Shown here: one piece after another, positions 58,297 through 64,000 of the stretch | Layout of the letters: every line of letters starts with the position of its first letter | How positions within the stretch are numbered: the stretch's first letter is position 1 | NCBI GenBank assembly: GCA_032871835.1 | Contig: CM065298.1 | Span: 95,789,891-95,853,890 of the forward strand | DNA: 64,000 nt | Source: Dipteronia dyeriana | Taxonomy: Eukaryota; Streptophyta; Magnoliopsida; Sapindales; Sapindaceae | Direction: 5' to 3' | Position numbers and translations under genes: made by a program | The notes under the pieces: generated by a model | What the model was told of the DNA's origin: nothing | Databases searched by the model: none | What the model saw: only the letters and a program-made list of their open reading frames with translations

Positions 58297-58402
58297 ATCA
58301 TAAATCCTCTCCTAAGAAGCATTTACTTGGTTGGCAAGAATCTTTTCCTTATGTTGATTTATTTGGTAGTTAAGAATCCTTATCTAAAAGGAATTCTATC
58401 CA

Positions 58403-58463
<61 letters not shown>

Positions 58464-58602
58464 CTCGCCAAATTCTTTATAGAATACATTAGGATTTTAA
58501 ATCCTTTCCCAAGAAGGATTACTTGGTTGTTAAGAATCCTTTCTTTAGGTGGATTTAACTGGTTGTTAAGAATCCTTTTCTAAAAGGAATTCTATCCTAT
58601 AC
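58297..58602. repeat. Direct repeat of about 110 bp flanking a long (TA)n run
   Basis: 58297-58402 and about 58490-58602 are diverged copies (TAAATCCT-TCC-AAGAAG, CTTGGTTG, TTAAGAATCCTT, AAAAGGAATTCTATCC). Between them lies an uninterrupted TA run at 58405-58460 (56 bp). Confidence 0.85.
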
Positions 58603-60103
58603 CAAGGCTCTTAATCCAACTCAATAGTGTATTTGTAACCATATTAAAGACTTCCTAATTTAATTAGATAAATAATTCCTTTTATTTATCTACTTATCAA
58701 ATATAGTCTTTAATATTAATTATACTACCAACAATAGTATAATTTTAGGAGACCATCTCCTACTAGAAAAATATTTTGACTTTTAATTAAATAATTAATT
58801 AATTACCAAATTAATTAATTTTCATTTAATTAATTAATAAAATAAAAATAATATAATTAAGCTAATCTAAATAGCCTTGCCACCCAACACATATATATGA
58901 GTCAATATATTATTTTTTTATTTTATTAAATCCATTGGACCTTAAAAAAATCCACATGTGAACTAGACCCATTCTTACAAAAAAAAAAACAAGTCCACAT
59001 GCCTCAATACAATTCTAGATGGACCCCTAAATTGGTCCGGTAGAATATATCAAGTGATCCATGCAAGTTGGTGTGGATTGGGGATCTTGGCAGGCTATCT
59101 AAATTTAAGCTCCAATAGACACAACCCAATCACAATCAACAAATGATTCACTTAGGTCCGAACTATTAATTTTAGTTCATTTCACTAAAGAACTAAAATT
59201 GAACTCTTAAATAAAGATAGAATAAGTTGATGTTACTCATTCATACCCTAGATTGGAGAAAATGTATCCTCGTGAATAATATCAGTAATCGCCAAGAACT
59301 CATAGACCTCCTATAGCTCTCCAAGTTACCATATTTACTCATATGACCAAATTTTGAACCTGGATATTTGATTTGTCCAGAAGCCATGTTTCAATAGACA
59401 CTATTGAAAACTTAACGTTAAGATTTAATATCCAATTCCATAAACATTGATATGATGAGATTCTACTCACATTTAATAAATGGAGCCATGATTTCCATAT
59501 CTATAAATGAAGTCCTCTATCGATTAACAAATGAGAACCACCAAACTATCGAGGATAGACTATGCTATATAATCGTACTCATTGATAGCACATATGATAA
59601 CACTTGTAACCATAAGTCTATCATTTATCTCAGGATTGAGATAGACTCTCCGATTTTCTTCAAATGAAAAACTTTTATCCATTGAAGGTTCTAGATAAAG
59701 TATTTCATTGTGATCCAATTCAATGCACCCAGTGCACTAGATTCTTTTACCTAAAGACACCACACTTTGATGATTTTAGACTCATCATAACACATTTGAT
59801 CTCACTCAAATGCTAGCAAAAGAATCTACAACTTTGACAATATAATGGCGCCCAACCTTTTAACTTAAGTTGTGAATATTATTCAAGACTAAGTAAAGAA
59901 TTGTGTCTATCTCATACATATCTAGATGTATGAACAATTCTTTTTTCCTCATAGTCTTTTGACCTTATGATTATTTACTTTTGACAATTATAATAATTAA
60001 ACTATAAATGCTATAAAATTTGTTAAACTAGAAATCACTTTATTAATATGAAAAGATTGTCAAATATATTATTATACTCTTGCTATCTAGCATAATCCCA
60101 ACA

Positions 60104-61000
60104 TAATCAACATCTGTCACTCTTTAAATGGCATAAGATGTGATACACACAGACGAATCTTTGAGCCTTTAAATATTCAAACACAAGTATTAGCATTATT
60201 ATCAAAAGTGTTCACACGGGTAAATGCATTGTGTGACCAATGAACAATCAATATATATATAAAAGGGTGCTAACAATCTCGATTGTAAATTCTTTAGATA
60301 CAAGAGATAATATTGTTCATTATTGTATCCTAAATTTAATTTATAATTTTTATCAGTCTAAAGCATATTTAATCCCTCAAAAGCTATGCTTGACTTTATC
60401 ACATTTCATGTATTCACAATTGTAACAAATACAATTGGTCGACCAGTGAATACATAAGCTAGATAAAAATTCATTAAATCTACCCATTTCATCTCTATCT
60501 TTCTGTCTCCATAACAACTACCACCCTAGACATGCCCAATAGACTGAATTATCATAGCCATAGAAATAACACACTAAAGGTGTTAACATTATCCTGTCAC
60601 TTCATGATAGAGTGAATGGTCATGAGGACATTGTTTGAAGTTAACGTAAAACTTCAGTGGAACTTACACAATGAGGAAGCATGGATTCATTCTCTCATTT
60701 TTCATATCGGTCACATATAGCACACGCGGTATGAAACACGTGTTACAATGAATTTCTTTCTAAATAAGAATGCATATGTCTTTATATTATTCACTGTACA
60801 GATCTTGGTCTAGTCACAACTCTTGTGACTAACCTGTGTTCTTAAAAGCGTGCCTTTCTCCTGCACCTTATTAAGATCTCACATCTAACTTGATCAAGTA
60901 TAAATGATAGTGAGGTCTATCATGATCGGTTCTAAAATATTTTAGTATATTTATTATGAGCCTGATCTTGACAAAGTCAAGGACATATTCATATATACTA
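60104..61000 (-). other. Copia-3 noncoding 3' region
   Basis: No readable protein motif on either strand. AT-rich. Confidence 0.45.
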
Positions 61001-62180
61001 GCTTCGCCAGAATATATCCTACATATTCTATAATATATGTGTCTCATCTCAGCAACTGAGGTGACTGCACGTGTAAGAATGATGGTCTCAACCTGATGAC
61101 ATATTCTATTACATTATGTATGTAATTATGCTAGCATTAACAATAAATTTTCTTGCTATTAAAGTTATATCGTAATCCTCTCAATCTAGGATTATATTGG
61201 TATACATTCACCAATCTTGTGGCATAATTTCTTTTAGGCCTTTTACATATCACAATGTACACTAATTAGTTAGTCGTACTTTCAAGGTATGTAATAATCC
61301 TCTTGACAACATCTTAATGCTGTAATCAAAGATTATATTGGTGTCCACTCATCAATCTTACGACGTAACTAATGATAGACTGTACATATCACAACGTACA
61401 TGAGACTCTGTATGGTACTAACATGAGGAACTTGTAATTAATAACTTGATCTTATGGAGTTTTAAGGTACACATTGAGGCTAAGAGTTTATAATTTCACA
61501 ATAAGAGTATCAATGAGCTTATAATTTCTCATTTCGAATCAACTCTCACTCCTAATATATATAAACCACATTGCTCTTATAAAATCTCAAAGAAATTTGA
61601 GAATTACCATTTCATTATAGTTTTACAAACTCTTCATCATTTCTAGCCAAGACATATAGTCCATATATATAGATAATATAACAATTATCCTTAACCTATT
61701 TAGTGTACTTACTATGGCTATCTTTAGTCATCATTAATCTGTAAGACATTACAACTTGATGAAAAAAAAATATGCCACTTTCTAGAGGATTGTTTCAAAC
61801 CATACATTAATAAGCAAGCACACTTATATGCTCTTAGTCTTTTGAAACAAAAAATTTACCGGCAACTCCATGTAAATCTCTTCCTCTAGTTCTCTATCAA
61901 GATGTACAATCATTACATCTATTGATGTAATTCCAGGTCCAAATATATGACTAGTGCTAGAATAAGGCCTATGGAAGAAAATTTACTTCTAGAGAATAAG
62001 TTTCTTCATTTATGATTAATCACATCTTATACATCTCATTAGTACTTTTCGTCTTACGTATGATATATGTGGAACCCATAAGTTCATAATGGTCTAATGA
62101 CCGAACGGTAAGTGAACCAAGTCTCGGACATGATCACTTTTCTAGACTTCATCTCCCCTTTCCATTACTTTCTTCACTTA
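61001..62180 (-). pseudogene. pol: Copia-3 reverse transcriptase and decayed pol end
   Basis: Recognisable minus-strand pieces: KVMERGDEV and DLVHLPFGH (about 62170-62090, the start of copia RVT_2), then SIDVMIVHLD and LEEEIYMELPVNF (about 61930-61870), LLINVWFETIL, and near 61670 YLYIWTICLG where the YVDD block should be, clearly mutated. Toward 61000 only scattered similarity to the RNase H region is left. Many stops and frameshifts. Confidence 0.7.
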
Positions 62181-62639
62181 GTAGATAGAAATGATAGCTC
62201 AATTCTAAAATCTTTGGCTCGTCACAGTCAGGTGAAGTAATCATCAAAACTTCCCTTTCAATCTTTGAAAGATGACATGGGATAATTTTGTGATTTTTTC
62301 CACGAGTTAGTAAATTACTATGGTGGCTGATTCAATAGCTGTTTCACTCCTACTAGGGATGGAAGATCCATATGGATTTCTACTCCCACTAGGATGTAGA
62401 CTTCCACTTCCACTCCCACTAGGGATAGAGGATCAAGTTAAATTTTAATTTACCGCCATTCGCATATTAATGCGGATCATCTAATTCCAAAAATTAGATA
62501 TCTATATTAAATTCACTTCTACTAAGAAATTCATTCTCTAATAATGACATCTTGTGATTCAAATTCTACCAGACTTTTATCTAATTATACACCATCATTC
62601 ATTTAATTCTTTGGAATGCTCAAAGTATCAAATAAAGAT

Positions 62640-63400
62640 ACAACTTCTCTTCTTGCATCCAAATTCTCATTTTTGTGAGATGAATTATAAACATAATTTG
62701 CATACCCCCAGGGTTGTAGATTAGTCAGACCAGGCTACCTGCCTGTCCAGAATTCATATGGTGTGGAAGTGTTTAATCTAGTGGAACATGATTAAGTAAG
62801 TAGACAACAATTAACAAGTCTTTTAATAAGATACTAAATAATTTACTTCCGTCATCACAGACTTAATCATTTCCAACAGTATTTAATTCTTTCTTTCCAT
62901 TAAACTATTTTGCTGAGGAGTCCTAGGAATAAATAAATATCTTTTTATATCTTTCTTACTAAACAATTCCTTGAACCATTCAGAAAGATATTTACGTACT
63001 CGGTTTATTCTTTAAACTCAAAAGTCTATCATCTAATATGATCCTTAACCAAACAATCTGAATACAATCCAATGCTTTCAATTTGTAAGAGATCAAATAG
63101 ATAGCCAAGATGTCTAAAGATATTAATGAATGTTACTAGATATGAAATTTCATGTCTAGCATTTACACTCATTCAATCACAAATGTAATAATGAATTAGT
63201 TGCAATGAAATTCCTGATCTAGTTCCTTATTAAATGGTTTTCTAGTTATTTATCTTGCTAGATAATTTGCATGACCTTTAAGATAAATGAGTCCAATTAT
63301 TCCTCTTTGACTGATATACTCATTCTATCTAGTCCAACATGACTTAATCTAGCATGCCAAAATAGCAGCACCATTACCATTGTAATGATTGAAAAACAAA
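62640..63400 (-). pseudogene. pol: Copia-3 integrase and GAG-pre-integrase
   Basis: FWHARLSHVGLDRMSISVKE (about 63380-63320) is the GAG-pre-integrase signature, in broken frames. Core end: FSEWFKELFSKKDIKRYLF then IPRTPQQNSLMERKN (about 62965-62870), matching the TPQQNGVAERKN block with the catalytic Glu. The C-terminal part STPYEFWTGR and WGYANYVYNSSHKNENLDAR (about 62770-62660) follows. Confidence 0.8.
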
Positions 63401-63837
63401 CAAAATTATAAACGTCTCTACTGACGTATAATACTATAAAACCATTAAGCAACTATCAAGTTCCGTATGAATATAATTTGCTAAAATAATATTAATATAT
63501 ACAACAATCATGATCATTAAGGATAATCCGAATCAATGAGGATAACTGCGAACATTAAATCCCAGTTAGATCTCAAGTGTATATTAGAACATCATGGAGT
63601 ACAAATTTATGCTACCAATCAAACCCAGTTTGTAGGTACTTAACTCCAAAAAAATTGTTCTAACACATATACGTATTGTCTCTAATTATCTCACTTTACT
63701 CTAAGGTATATCTTTACTTATCTAATATCCACAAAGGACGATATTCGAAAAGAAAATACCTAACCAGAAACTTAAGCATAACTTAACAAATTCTTAAGTT
63801 TGGGTTTTACTCTTTTCGACTCAATGCATTTATAAGT

Positions 63838-63872
63838 GAAAATGACCCAGTTTGTCACAACTGCAACAAGCT
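63838..63872 (-). pseudogene. gag: Copia-3 gag zinc knuckle
   Basis: The minus strand encodes CCSCDKLGHFHL followed by a stop where the last cysteine of the C-x2-C-x4-H-x4-C motif would be expected. It is preceded by a basic stretch (KKLRDNKLRKDKIKI), as before the knuckle in copia Gag. Confidence 0.7.
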
Positions 63873-64000
63873 ATTTTAATTTTGTCCTTCCTCAATTTGT
63901 TATCCCTCAACTTCTTGCATATTTCGATCTAAGATTAAGTGGCTTTGACTAGATTCTCTTCTCCTTTTGGAAATATCTATTTCAACTAATATGCTCAAAA

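Larger units (their letters stand above)
57018..60103 (-). repeat. Probable Copia-3 3' LTR
   Basis: The plus strand starts TGATGTGAAAG and ends ATAATCCCAACA, so the minus-strand LTR would begin TGTTGGGATTAT and end ACATCA, with canonical TG...CA. About 3.1 kb, long for copia but seen in some lineages. No good polypurine tract is next to it, so the borders are inferred. The frame at 57099-57620 is composed of Cys/His/Leu-rich low-complexity translation and is not believed. Confidence 0.5.
57018..64000 (-). mobile_element. Copia-3: degenerate Ty1/copia element, 3' part
   Basis: On the minus strand, from the right edge: gag zinc knuckle (about 63838-63872), GAG-pre-integrase (about 63300-63400), integrase (about 63000-62640), RT (about 62180-61560), a decayed pol end and noncoding region, then a probable 3' LTR (57018-60103). 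The 5' half lies beyond the window. All coding blocks are heavily mutated. Confidence 0.75.

Noticed and set aside
1..64000. Host genes, tRNA, rRNA or endogenous pararetrovirus
   Set aside because: No host protein domain, cloverleaf, rRNA segment or pararetroviral movement/coat motif was recognised; all protein motifs fit LTR retrotransposons.

Overview
The window looks like repeat-packed heterochromatin of a flowering plant, probably a eudicot with a large genome. It is AT-rich. I see no host gene, tRNA, rRNA or CRISPR. Almost all of it is decayed LTR retrotransposon DNA inserted one element into another, plus one small DNA transposon. Lineage names (SIRE, Athila, Tat, Tekay) rest on protein motifs, primer-binding sites and LTR ends read by eye. 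The species cannot be named from this.

Layout. Positions 1-3836: 5' part of a minus-strand SIRE-type copia element (Copia-1), cut by the window edge and inserted in an Athila LTR. Positions 3837-51300: a minus-strand Athila gypsy element (Athila-1) whose gag is split by a minus-strand Tat-lineage gypsy element (Tat-1, 10966-50689, flanked by ATACC repeats). Tat-1 holds its antisense extra gene (aORF, about 12694-16458, plus strand), a hAT-type MITE (11928-12426, 8-bp TSD), a solo LTR (about 19496-20856) and two large insertions in its reverse transcriptase. The first is Copia-2 (21910-37534, plus strand, perfect TSD AGTTG), itself holding a truncated Tekay/Del gypsy element (28455-34142). The second is Athila-2 (37755-46936, minus strand), itself holding a SIRE solo LTR (40603-42851, TSD CGATC). 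The deepest stack is four levels: Athila-1 > Tat-1 > Copia-2 > Tekay.

Right part. About 51300-55680 is a third Athila fragment (Athila-3) with a broken integrase and, downstream of it, a gene for a 'putative plant transposon protein'-like domain. About 55680-56500 is an AT-rich complex tandem repeat. A small copia LTR with primer-binding site lies at 56714-56861. From about 57018 to the edge is a degenerate minus-strand copia element (Copia-3): a probable 3.1-kb LTR, then copia reverse transcriptase, integrase and a gag zinc knuckle.

How the parts relate. None of the elements looks autonomous now. Tat-1 and Athila-1 have altered YxDD catalytic motifs, Tekay has in-frame stops and no 3' end, and Copia-2 and Athila-2 have no pol of their own, although clear TSDs show that enzymes from other copies mobilised them. 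The most unusual points are: the same non-retroviral domain after gag/pol in two unrelated superfamilies (Copia-2 and Athila-3); a pol-less 15.6-kb SIRE derivative keeping gag and this extra gene; and a Tat antisense gene with its own TATA box and a MITE inserted just upstream.
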